NCBI GenBank assembly: GCA_964364175.1
Contig: CAYILR010000001.1
Span: 124,001 to 188,000 of the forward strand
From: CAYILR01 sp964364175
GTDB lineage: Bacteria; Bdellovibrionota; UBA1018
Length of the DNA: 64,000 nucleotides
Reading direction: 5' to 3'
In this document: positions 1 through 7,168 of the stretch, one piece after another
How positions within the stretch are numbered: the first letter of the stretch is position 1
Layout: each line of letters begins with the position of its first letter
Program-made: the position numbers and the translations under genes
Notes under the pieces: generated by a model
What the model was told of the DNA's origin: nothing
Database searches by the model: none
Seen by the model: only the letters and a program-made list of their open reading frames with translations

Positions 1-2
1 AA

Positions 3-488
3 ATCGAAGACAGCCTGAAAGTCATGGAAGCGATTTTAGCGATCAATCCACAGCATGCAGATGCCCTGAATTACATTGGATACACTTGGACGCTAAAAGG
101 CGTGAATCTGGATAAAGCCGAACAAAAATTACGTAAAGCCATGGAGCTGAGACCTGAGAGTGGTTATATCCGGGATAGTTGGGGCTGGTATCTTTTTGTG
201 CGCGGAAAGAGCAAAGAGGCGATTGTTGAGCTGGAAAAAGCAGTTCGCCTTAAGCCAGATGAACCCACCATTCTTGAACACTTGGGCGACGTGTATATGC
301 ACACTAATTTAAGAGAGAAAGCTCTGTCTAAATACAGTGAAGCAGAGCATTTGGCGCAGGACGAGAGTTTGAGATCAAAACTTCAAGGGAAAATCGATGT
401 TTTAAGAAGAGAACTTACCGAGCGCGCTACCGGAAAATCCAATTCTCGAAGACCTGCCGCGAATCCTTCAGCTTCTACAGAACATTAG
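3..488 (+). CDS. TPR-repeat protein, C-terminal part (5' end outside window)
   Basis: The reading frame is open from the first bases of the window, so only the C-terminal ~160 residues are seen. They contain about three tetratricopeptide repeats (for example ALNYIGYTWTLKG, YIRDSWGWYLFVRGKSKEAI, TILEHLGDVYMHTNLREKAL), a helical-hairpin scaffold for protein-protein contacts. The last ~30 residues are basic and Ser/Pro-rich with no fold. An internal ATG at 24 is unlikely to be the true start because the TPR pattern is already running there. The gene converges on trmFO and the two overlap by 14 nt. The partner and role cannot be told from this fragment. Confidence 0.8.
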   Translation: MEDSLKVMEAILAINPQHADALNYIGYTWTLKGVNLDKAEQKLRKAMELRPESGYIRDSWGWYLFVRGKSKEAIVELEKAVRLKPDEPTILEHLGDVYMHTNLREKALSKYSEAEHLAQDESLRSKLQGKIDVLRRELTERATGKSNSRRPAANPSASTEH

Positions 489-1806
489 AACGATTCAGGC
501 CTTTTCCCATCCAGCGAGAAAAATTACCGAGGGCTTGTTGCGACATTGCTTTGCGTGCCTCATCGCGAGGAAGATTGCTGACACCGTCAAATAGGTTTGG
601 ATCAAAGAGGGCAAAACTCATGTTGGCGGGCTGGTAGTTTTTTGCTTCAGCACCAGTGATGTGCCTCAAAAGTGCACCCAGAGCAGTGTGAGCTGGGGGC
701 GCAGAATGAGAGAGCCCATTCAATCGTTGTTCTATAAAAATAGCAGCCAGCAGTCCGCATGCAGCAGATTCTAGGTAACCCTCGACTCCCGTGATTTGAC
801 CGGCCAGGTAAACGGTCGGCTTTTTCTTCATCGAGAGATCTGCACTCAAAACCTGGGGCCCGCAGACATAGGTGTTTCGATGTATCGATCCGAATCGCAA
901 AAATTCAGCCTTCTCGAGAGCGGGAATCATTCGCAGAACTTGGGATTGCCCACCATATTTCAATTTAGTTTGAAACCCGACCATGTTGTAGGCTGTTTTT
1001 GCATTGTTTTCTGGCCGTAGCTGAACCACTGCAAAGGGTCTTTGATTTGTTTTGGGGTCAACCAAACCCACAGGTTTCATCGGTCCGAATCTCAGGCTGT
1101 CTTTTCCTGTGGCAGCGATGGCCTCAATGGGCTGGCATCCTTGAAAGAAAATCTCCTTCTCAAAATTTTTCGGAGGGACTTTCTCTGCGGCCATCAATGC
1201 GTTGACGAATCGGTAGTATTGTTCCTCTGTCATTGCACAGTTGATGTAGGCTTCTTCACCCCCCTTATCGTAGCGATTGGCAATAAAAGCGTGATCGAAG
1301 TCGATGGACGAAGTTTCAACGATTGGAGCAATGGCATCGTAAAAATAAAGTCCATCGTCACCCGATGCTTTCATCAACCACTGGCTGAGAGGCTCGGATG
1401 TCAGAGGCCCAGTAGCGATTAAGTTAATTTGCCCGGGAGTGGGTTGACTCACCTCTTCGTTGACTCGGGTGATGAGAGGATGACTGCTGAGCACGCGCGA
1501 AACCGACTCTGAAAAAACATCCCGATCCACCGCGAGCGCATCACCGCCCGGCACTGCCGCTCCTCCAGCCTCACGCAAAACAAGTGAACCCAGTTTTGCC
1601 ATTTCAGCTTTGAGCATGCCCGGTGCCGAAACAGGAGACTTGGATTTAAAGGAATTGCTGCAGACTAATTCCGCGCAGCCCGAGGTCTTGTGTGCTTCGG
1701 TCATTTTTTGAGGCCGCATTTCGTGGAGTATGACGGGAATGCCTCGTTCAGCCAGGTAATAGGCGGCTTCGCTTCCAGCAAGACCTGCTCCGACTATGTG
1801 AATCAT
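475..1806 (-). CDS. trmFO: Methylenetetrahydrofolate--tRNA-(uracil-5-)-methyltransferase TrmFO
   Basis: Folate- and FAD-dependent methylation of U54 (T loop) in tRNA, cytosolic. The 443-residue length is normal for the family. The N-terminus has the FAD-binding glycine motif VGAGLAGSEAAYYLAERG, followed by the family signature HEMRPQKMTEAHKTSGCAEL and the CSNSFKS motif. A second conserved cysteine sits in FFQGCQPIEAIA; these two cysteines correspond to the catalytic/redox pair known in the family. The C-terminal FAD contact GQITGVEGYLESAACGL is present. It overlaps the TPR gene by 14 nt at its 3' end. Its start is 60 nt from a large palindromic element, so its promoter must lie in that short gap or inside the element. 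Confidence 0.96.
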   Translation of the reverse strand: MIHIVGAGLAGSEAAYYLAERGIPVILHEMRPQKMTEAHKTSGCAELVCSNSFKSKSPVSAPGMLKAEMAKLGSLVLREAGGAAVPGGDALAVDRDVFSESVSRVLSSHPLITRVNEEVSQPTPGQINLIATGPLTSEPLSQWLMKASGDDGLYFYDAIAPIVETSSIDFDHAFIANRYDKGGEEAYINCAMTEEQYYRFVNALMAAEKVPPKNFEKEIFFQGCQPIEAIAATGKDSLRFGPMKPVGLVDPKTNQRPFAVVQLRPENNAKTAYNMVGFQTKLKYGGQSQVLRMIPALEKAEFLRFGSIHRNTYVCGPQVLSADLSMKKKPTVYLAGQITGVEGYLESAACGLLAAIFIEQRLNGLSHSAPPAHTALGALLRHITGAEAKNYQPANMSFALFDPNLFDGVSNLPRDEARKAMSQQALGNFSRWMGKGLNRSNVL

Positions 1807-1865
1807 CAGGAGCTTTTAGCACAGTTTCTATTCGAATGCCTGATAATGTCTGAAATCAAATTCAG

Positions 1866-2051
1866 TAGGGCGTGTTTTCAAAGTCAGTTTCGAAGCGAAA
1901 ATTGCAGATTCGAGGCGAAACAAGGAAGCGGGTCGCGCCAAAACCGGAGCATCCCCGCTGCGGGCTGTGAGGATTTTGGCGCGATTCGCTGACGAAGTTG
2001 CAGCCCGAAGATGCAATTTGCAGCCGAAACTGACTTTGAAAACACGCCCTA
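1866..2051. repeat. Palindromic element, copy 1 (long imperfect hairpin with conserved blocks)
   Basis: A 186-nt element whose outer 25 nt (1866-1890) are an exact inverted copy of 2027-2051. Moving inwards come a conserved left block (GAGGCGAAACAAGGAA), an inner stem CGCGCCAAAA (1934-1943) pairing with TTTTGGCGCG (1974-1983), and an apical loop carrying CCGGAGCATCCCC and GGGCTGTGAGGATTTT. GACGAAG follows on the right shoulder. The same blocks in the same order occur in the element at 34885-35105, but the stem sequences there are unrelated. No open reading frame of note lies inside. It could be a structured RNA, a non-autonomous mobile hairpin, or both; I cannot name the family. Confidence 0.85.
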
Positions 2052-2052
2052 G

Positions 2053-2476
2053 ATAAAAGAGGCCACAAAAAAAATTTTACTCGTCGAAGATGAGGAGGAG
2101 CTTGCGAGAGATGTTTCGGCAGCTATTCAGGAGGCCGGGCTTGTCTGCCGGGTCACCCACTCTCCCAGACGCACTGTTAAAAATCAAAAATGAAAAATTT
2201 GATCTCATCCTCCTCGATTTAAAACTCAAGCAGGGGTCAGGTGTTACCCTGGTGGAAGCGGTTCGAACCAACAAAGGCGGATTTAACCACAGTACACCGA
2301 TTATTGTCGCCAGTGCGTATGTCGACGAAGATATACTCGTGCAACTCAAAAGTATGGTCAACGCATTCGTTGTAAAACCATATAATCCAGACGCTGTGGT
2401 CGCAAAAATCAAGCACTGGTGCTCGTCGGCTGATATTGTACTGTTTTTCTTCATTAATATATTTTTGAAAATGTGA
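2053..2476 (+). pseudogene. Response-regulator receiver domain, no start codon and frameshifted
   Basis: The first ~110 nt encode a receiver N-terminus (KKILLVEDEEELARDVSAAI, then QEAGLVCRVTHSP) in one frame. The rest continues one base later (DALLKIKNEKFDLILLDLKL, then a phospho-Asp in LLDLK and a Lys in FVVKPYNPDAV). One extra base near 2158-2170 explains the break. In the first frame a TAG at 2050-2052, formed by the last bases of the palindromic element, is followed by no ATG, GTG or TTG, so the start codon is missing too. The 3' end lies 27 nt before a histidine kinase, which would have been its partner. A sequencing error could explain the frameshift but not easily the missing start. 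Confidence 0.75.
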
Positions 2477-2503
2477 CGATGGTCATATGGCGAGATAGCA
2501 AAA

Positions 2504-3961
2504 ATGGACCTAAAATTTATTAAAAAAAGATCGAGCCGCCTTTTTGTGACGCTGTTTTCTTTGGCCATGCCGGGCGTTTCATTTTCCTTTCTTTGGAGGA
2601 CGGTAGGGGCTGGAGGCGCCTACGGACAGTTTATGATCTATGCTGCTGTTGCCGGATACCTGGGTGGACGGACACAAGGTGTTTTCTTTGGAGTTGCCTA
2701 TTTTCCTTTGGGACTCTTTTTAACCCAATTTGTTCAAACTCCGGGCGCCAATTTGCTTGTCAACAATTTGATTACAGCCATATTTTTGGCGATTTCGGGG
2801 GGATCCATGGGGTATCTCTCCGATCTCAAAAAAAAGCTAAAAGCTACGAGCAAGCAACTGAGACTCGCTGAGGAAGGTGGGAAGGTCGGGTTGTGGGTAG
2901 TGGACGATTTAATATACAAGACTGGAAATTGCTCAGAAAGCTATTATAGATTATTCGACTTACCCCCCAAGCCAGGACTACCGACTCGGACGGAGTGGTT
3001 TTCTCGTATCCACCCGAGTGACCATAAAAAAGTTGAAGATGACCTAGCAAGAGCCTTGGCAACAGGAGGACGATACAACTCTCTGTATCGAATCATTTGG
3101 CGTGATCAGAGTATTCACTGGATTGAAGCAAAGGGTACCGTTACTTTGGGACCAGATGGAAAGCCATCTTCTCTCATGGGCGTGGTCATTGACGCTACCG
3201 AAAGCAAGGAGGCTCAACTCCTTTTAGAAAAACAACGTGTAGCTATGATTGAAACATCGAAATTAGTGGCTTTAGGTGAAATGTCGGGAGGTATTGCGCA
3301 CGAAATCAATAATCCATTGGCCATTATTTTGGGGAAAGCCATCCAACTCAATAAAAGTATTCGAAACGGAAAATTTTCAGCGGAGCAAGGTACGGAGCAA
3401 CTTGAAAAAATTATTTCTGCAACTGAACGAATTGCAAAAATTATTCGCGGATTACGCTTGATTTCCAGAAATGGCGAGAAGGATCCTTTAGTTTCAGTCA
3501 AAATAAAAGATCTTATGAGTGATGTTTTAGGATTGTGCAGTGAGCGCTTTGTGCAATCAGGAATATCTCTGGAAGTAAAAACGTTGCCAGAGATTTCAAT
3601 TTTATGTCGACCCGTTCAAATTGCGCAGGTGCTCACCAATTTGTTGAATAATGCTTTCGATGCAGTTAGCTCGCTACAGGAAAGATGGGTTCGTGTTGGA
3701 GTGGAGTTACAAGGGACGACTATTCATATTGTAGTGCTCGACAGCGGTCATGGAATCCCAACTCAGATTGCGGATAAGTTGATGCAACCTTTTTTCACGA
3801 CCAAAGAGGTGGGAAAAGGGACCGGGCTTGGATTGAGTATTTCGAATGGGATCATTGCGGATCATGGTGGTAGGTTGTGGCTGGATCGCTCATCACTCAA
3901 TACTCGATTTGTGATTGAGTTGCCGCAGCCGAATAGCGACAAAAGTTATAAAGCTGCATAA
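2504..3961 (+). CDS. PAS-domain sensor histidine kinase
   Basis: 485-residue membrane-bound two-component kinase. The N-terminal ~95 residues hold three hydrophobic segments (roughly 14-35, 42-62, 66-100). A short basic coiled linker and a PAS fold follow (about 118-235, with RIIWRDQSIHWIEAKGTVTL and the PAC-like end GVVIDATESKEAQ). The HisKA H-box is GEMSGGIAHEINNPLAIILG, with the phospho-accepting His at about residue 266. The ATPase part has the N box QVLTNLLNNAFDAV, the G1 box VLDSGHGIP, the F box PFFTTKE and the G2 box GKGTGLGLSISNGI. The adjacent receiver gene is broken, so the kinase is either orphaned or signals to a regulator elsewhere. The signal sensed is unknown. Confidence 0.93.
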   Translation: MDLKFIKKRSSRLFVTLFSLAMPGVSFSFLWRTVGAGGAYGQFMIYAAVAGYLGGRTQGVFFGVAYFPLGLFLTQFVQTPGANLLVNNLITAIFLAISGGSMGYLSDLKKKLKATSKQLRLAEEGGKVGLWVVDDLIYKTGNCSESYYRLFDLPPKPGLPTRTEWFSRIHPSDHKKVEDDLARALATGGRYNSLYRIIWRDQSIHWIEAKGTVTLGPDGKPSSLMGVVIDATESKEAQLLLEKQRVAMIETSKLVALGEMSGGIAHEINNPLAIILGKAIQLNKSIRNGKFSAEQGTEQLEKIISATERIAKIIRGLRLISRNGEKDPLVSVKIKDLMSDVLGLCSERFVQSGISLEVKTLPEISILCRPVQIAQVLTNLLNNAFDAVSSLQERWVRVGVELQGTTIHIVVLDSGHGIPTQIADKLMQPFFTTKEVGKGTGLGLSISNGIIADHGGRLWLDRSSLNTRFVIELPQPNSDKSYKAA

Positions 3962-4003
3962 AGACGGACGACGAAGAACGAATATGATAGAATGAGACTC
4001 AGG

Positions 4004-4903
4004 ATGTCCATTCAGTCGGCTATCTTGCAATTTCTTGCGCATCTGGAAGGATATCGGAAGATGAGCCCCCACACTGTTCGGGCCTATCAAATTGATTTGT
4101 GTCATTGGGGTGCGGCCGTATCTGCTCGAGGCATCCGGTCAGTTCAGGATTTGGAGACACAGTTCGATGCTCGAGTATTGCGGACCTACTTGGCATCGCT
4201 CTGTGATTCGTATGAACGCTCCAGCGTATGCCGTCGTCTCTCGTCGATTCGATCCTTTTTGAAATATCTGAGAAGCACGGGACAAATTCAAAGGGAGGTC
4301 GGCAGTTGGATGCCCAGTCCCAAGATACCCAAAAAGCTACCGCGATTTTTGAAAGTCGAAGAGGCATTGCAACTGGTGCAAGCTCCAGATGAGAGTACTT
4401 TTTTGGGCAAGAGAGATCGTGCGTTGTTTGAGCTGATGTATTCGTGTGGTCTTCGCGTCGGCGAGACGGTTGGGTTGAATATTCCCGACTTAGATCAAAA
4501 TCGTGGGTGGGTACTGGTGCGAGGAAAAGGTTCAAAAGAACGAATGGTCCCTGTGGGTCCCGAGGCTTTGCGAGTGATTCGCTTGTATCTGGAAGATCGC
4601 GGAGATCGCTTCGGGGCAGATTCTGCGTTGTTTATTAATTTTCGAGGATCGAGGTTAACTGCCCGCAGTGTGGGCAGAATTTTGGCTCGCCATTTGGTGA
4701 GGCTCAGCGTGGCTCATAACCTTTCTCCGCATGGCTTGAGGCACAGCTTCGCCACTCATTTATTGGCTGCAGGAGCTGACTTACGAACCATTCAAGAGCT
4801 TCTGGGGCATGCTCGGTTGTCTACCACGCAGCGTTATACCCAAGTCGACTTAGGCGCACTTTTAGATGACTATCGAGTTGCGCACCCGCTTCAGCGCAAG
4901 TAG
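4004..4903 (+). CDS. xerC: Tyrosine recombinase of the XerC/XerD family
   Basis: Site-specific recombinase that would resolve chromosome dimers at dif with a partner Xer protein. The N-terminal SAM-like core-binding domain spans about residues 1-90 (LAHLEGYRKMSPHTVRAYQIDL). The catalytic domain shows Arg in CGLRVGE, Lys in VRGKGSKERMVPVG, His and Arg in SPHGLRHSFATHLL, a second His in LLGHARLSTTQRY and the nucleophilic Tyr in QRYTQVD. The ending YTQVDLGALLDDYRVAHP resembles XerC more than XerD, but this is a weak discriminator. The ATG at 4004 is preferred over 3992 because it gives the usual N-terminus. No integrase-type att site or phage gene is nearby, so a housekeeping role is likely. Confidence 0.88.
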   Translation: MSIQSAILQFLAHLEGYRKMSPHTVRAYQIDLCHWGAAVSARGIRSVQDLETQFDARVLRTYLASLCDSYERSSVCRRLSSIRSFLKYLRSTGQIQREVGSWMPSPKIPKKLPRFLKVEEALQLVQAPDESTFLGKRDRALFELMYSCGLRVGETVGLNIPDLDQNRGWVLVRGKGSKERMVPVGPEALRVIRLYLEDRGDRFGADSALFINFRGSRLTARSVGRILARHLVRLSVAHNLSPHGLRHSFATHLLAAGADLRTIQELLGHARLSTTQRYTQVDLGALLDDYRVAHPLQRK

Positions 4904-4919
4904 AAGAGCTATAACGAGT

Positions 4920-5531
4920 ATGGATTTATTAATTGATCTTCTGATCGACCTGCACGGTCCGTTTCCTTATTTGGTGGTTTTTGGCATTTTGCTGGCCTGC
5001 GGTTTGGGACTGCCAATTCCAGAAGATATTACTTTGTTTGCAGCGGGGTTGATGGCTTATTATGGGATTGCTCCGCTTTGGGCGATGATTGTTTTGTCAT
5101 TTGTGGGCGTACTTGTAGGTGATTTTTTTATTTTTTGGCTGGGAAGCAAGTACGGTCGAAAGCTGACAAAGAAATGGATTTTTCACAAACTTTTGCCAGA
5201 TGATCGCTTGGACATGGTGAAGAAAAAATTTCATCAGCAAGGAGACAAATTGTTGTTCGTAGCCCGATTTATGCCGGGCTTTAGAGCGCCAGTTTATTTT
5301 TCAGCAGGGACTTTGCATATTCCGCTCAAAAAATTTCTTTTTTATGATGGCATAGCAGCATTGCTGAGTGTCCCTGCGATTATTGGAGCTGTTTATTATT
5401 TTGGAGATGAGTTGGATCGTGTGGTTCGCGTGGTCAAAAAAATTGAGCACGGAATTGTAATTACAGTCATAACAGTGGTTCTGGCCATGGTTTTGAAATG
5501 GTATATTTCTCACAGAAAAATCAAATCTTAA
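4920..5531 (+). CDS. DedA-family membrane protein
   Basis: About 203 residues with four or five hydrophobic segments. The DedA (SNARE-associated/VTT) features are the re-entrant region LGLPIPEDITLFAAGLMA, the DFFIFWLGSKYGRK motif, and the arginine motif FVARFMPGFRAPVYFSAGTL. DedA proteins sit in the inner membrane and are linked to lipid carrier recycling (undecaprenyl phosphate or phosphatidylethanolamine flipping) and membrane-potential homeostasis; the exact substrate here is unknown. The ATG at 4920 is chosen because upstream in-frame codons overlap the xer gene without a signal. The next gene starts inside its last 34 nt. Confidence 0.9.
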   Translation: MDLLIDLLIDLHGPFPYLVVFGILLACGLGLPIPEDITLFAAGLMAYYGIAPLWAMIVLSFVGVLVGDFFIFWLGSKYGRKLTKKWIFHKLLPDDRLDMVKKKFHQQGDKLLFVARFMPGFRAPVYFSAGTLHIPLKKFLFYDGIAALLSVPAIIGAVYYFGDELDRVVRVVKKIEHGIVITVITVVLAMVLKWYISHRKIKS

Positions 5532-6592
5532 GACGCGTTTGGCAGTTGGGATGCATGTTGTTTTTTCTGGCACAAAGTGCAAGTGCAGAGACTTCGCATT
5601 CATCTACTCTGGCTCAGTTTTGCACCGAACTCAAAAAACAGATGACAACTCTGAGATGGAAAATTGATCCTTGTGAGGGAATCAATTGGAAAATCGGTGG
5701 CTATTCAGTCAATGGTCGTCCACTGGTCTATGCGGATTTTGGTCCTGAGCAGGCGGCAAATGTTTCGTTAGTTTTGACGATGGTGCACGGGGATGAGATC
5801 ACCCCACTTTACTTGGGGTTAAGACTCGTGCGTTGGATACAGGAAAACCGCAAAGTATTCGTTTCTATTTTAAATTCAAACGATTTAAGAATAGTGATTG
5901 CTCCGCTTGTGAATCCCGATGGATTTTTACGCTCTCCTCGCACTCGGATGAACTCACATGGAGTGGATGTGAATCGAAACTTTCAAACTCAAGACTGGGA
6001 AGGAACAGCGCTCAAGAGTTGGAAATTCAAACACAGATCGGATCCCAGGCGGTTTCCTGGAATGCGTCCACGGTCAGAGCCAGAAACATTATTTCAAGAA
6101 GATCTGATTCGAAAAATCCGACCCCATAAAGTCTTATCAGTGCATGCTCCTCTGAATTTCATGGATTATGATGGCCCTACAGTTTTGTCACTGAATCGAT
6201 TTCCCGAAGAATACGTCAAGGAGTGCCTGAAACTGCAAAAAAGGCTCAAAGCCATCTCAGGAGGATTTTATCCCGGCTCTCTGGGGAACTACTCCGGAAA
6301 TGAGCTGGGAATCCCCACATTGACGCTAGAGTTGCCATCCGCAAATCCAATGGCCGCCGAAAAATATTGGAAGCAGTTTTTGTCAGGAATCGAGGCGATG
6401 ATCCGCTTTCGAGTGCCGGTCCAACGTGCGATGCGCTGGTCCCCCGTAGAGAAACGAGAAGACCGGGTTGAGGTAATCCGATTCGATCGCGATCAATCGG
6501 CGCTTCAGGATGATCTCGGGAGCAGACTCGTTTTGGGCTCCCATGAAGCCTCCCAAGTCATTTGCTCCAATAATCCGATGGCATGGAATTAA
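5498..6592 (+). CDS. MpaA-like M14 zinc carboxypeptidase (murein peptide amidase)
   Basis: Likely cleaves the gamma-D-Glu-meso-DAP bond in released murein peptides. Zinc ligands appear as HGDE in LTMVHGDEITPLYLG and the His of LSVHAPLNF. The family strings VNPDGFLRSPRTRMNSHGVD and VNRNF are present, and the catalytic Glu is in TLTLELPSANP. Unlike cytosolic MpaA, the N-terminus (RRVWQLGCMLFFLAQSASAE) looks like a signal peptide, so export to the periplasm is inferred. The conserved core ends near 6424. The last ~55 residues have no counterpart in the family and lie antisense to the end of ogt. The start overlaps the DedA gene by 34 nt. Confidence 0.82.
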   Translation: MVYFSQKNQILRRVWQLGCMLFFLAQSASAETSHSSTLAQFCTELKKQMTTLRWKIDPCEGINWKIGGYSVNGRPLVYADFGPEQAANVSLVLTMVHGDEITPLYLGLRLVRWIQENRKVFVSILNSNDLRIVIAPLVNPDGFLRSPRTRMNSHGVDVNRNFQTQDWEGTALKSWKFKHRSDPRRFPGMRPRSEPETLFQEDLIRKIRPHKVLSVHAPLNFMDYDGPTVLSLNRFPEEYVKECLKLQKRLKAISGGFYPGSLGNYSGNELGIPTLTLELPSANPMAAEKYWKQFLSGIEAMIRFRVPVQRAMRWSPVEKREDRVEVIRFDRDQSALQDDLGSRLVLGSHEASQVICSNNPMAWN

Positions 6593-6994
6593 AATCGGGA
6601 GTGGATTTTTTCTGAGGGATTGACCCACCGCGCGCGATGCGTGAGGATTTCCAATTTTTTTTGCGATCCAAGAATAAGTACGAGTTTCACCAAATGGGAT
6701 TTGCGCAGCCATTTGATAGACTTGTGCCTGAAAAGGACTCCAGCTGGATTGATCGATTTGTTCCCACGGAATTTCCAGAATTGGTTTTCCGCATTCCAAA
6801 TAATCAAAAAGAGAATCAAAAAGGGAGTTGAGCGCGGGTGGTGCAGATTGTTTAGCGAGCATGCTCCACTTACGTGAAATTTGAGGTTCGTGAGTGGGAG
6901 TTAAAGAATACCAGTCGAGCCGGGAAATTCTGCTGTAAGAATTCCAAGTTAATCCGATAACGCCGAGTGATGTTCTCAACTGGAGATGATTCAC
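6383..6994 (-). CDS. ogt: Methylated-DNA--protein-cysteine S-methyltransferase
   Basis: Suicide repair of O6-methylguanine. The helix-turn-helix and active-site part is complete: FQAQVYQMAAQIPFGETRTY, the Arg finger region ASRAVGQSLRKNP, the acceptor Cys (about residue 138) in LIPCHRIIG, and GGFMGAQNESAPEIILKRRL. The N-terminal ~80 residues match the variable ribonuclease-like domain. The normal end would be near 6479 (RRLIAIES). About 31 further residues run into the 3' end of the convergent amidase gene, giving a 210-nt antisense overlap. It is transcribed divergently from dnaX. Confidence 0.92.
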   Translation of the reverse strand: MNHLQLRTSLGVIGLTWNSYSRISRLDWYSLTPTHEPQISRKWSMLAKQSAPPALNSLFDSLFDYLECGKPILEIPWEQIDQSSWSPFQAQVYQMAAQIPFGETRTYSWIAKKIGNPHASRAVGQSLRKNPLPILIPCHRIIGANDLGGFMGAQNESAPEIILKRRLIAIESDYLNPVFSFLYGGPAHRTLDRHSKADHRLDS

Positions 6995-7002
6995 CTTCCT
7001 GT

Positions 7003-7070
7003 ACCTTCCCTACGCATCCTGCTCCGGGACGGTGCTGATGCACCGTCGGAGTTTCGGCTCGTGCCTCAAC
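7003..7070. repeat. REP-like hairpin element, copy 1
   Basis: Between the divergent ogt and dnaX starts. The core is the stem GACGGTGC (7028-7035), loop TGAT, GCACCGTC (7040-7047), closed by CTCC/GGAG (7022-7025 with 7048-7051) around a two-base bulge. It is preceded by TTCCCTACGCATCCTGCT and followed by a TTCG-containing 3' flank. The element at 44577-44640 has the same flanks and loop, but two stem pairs are changed with compensating changes on the other arm. The order of parts resembles small bacterial interspersed palindromes (REP type). No transposase is in the window. Confidence 0.7.
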
Positions 7071-7168
7071 TTATCCCAAAAAAAAAATATCATCAACATC
7101 ATGCAGCAACCCTTGCGGAGAGATCTTTGTTTAGAGTAAGAGTCTTCATTCAGGACAGGGGAGTGGAA

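Noticed and set aside
4004..4903. Xer-type recombinase as a mobile-element integrase
   Set aside because: No excisionase, att repeats, tRNA or phage genes nearby; the length and motifs are those of chromosomal XerC/D.
7003..7165. 4.5S/SRP RNA gene upstream of dnaX
   Set aside because: The conserved SRP tetraloop and asymmetric-loop motifs are absent; the hairpin matches a repeat seen elsewhere.
6986..7168. N-terminal extension of DnaX upstream of GTG 7169
   Set aside because: It reads through the REP-like element and would put ~60 unrelated residues before the universal SYxVLARKWRP start.
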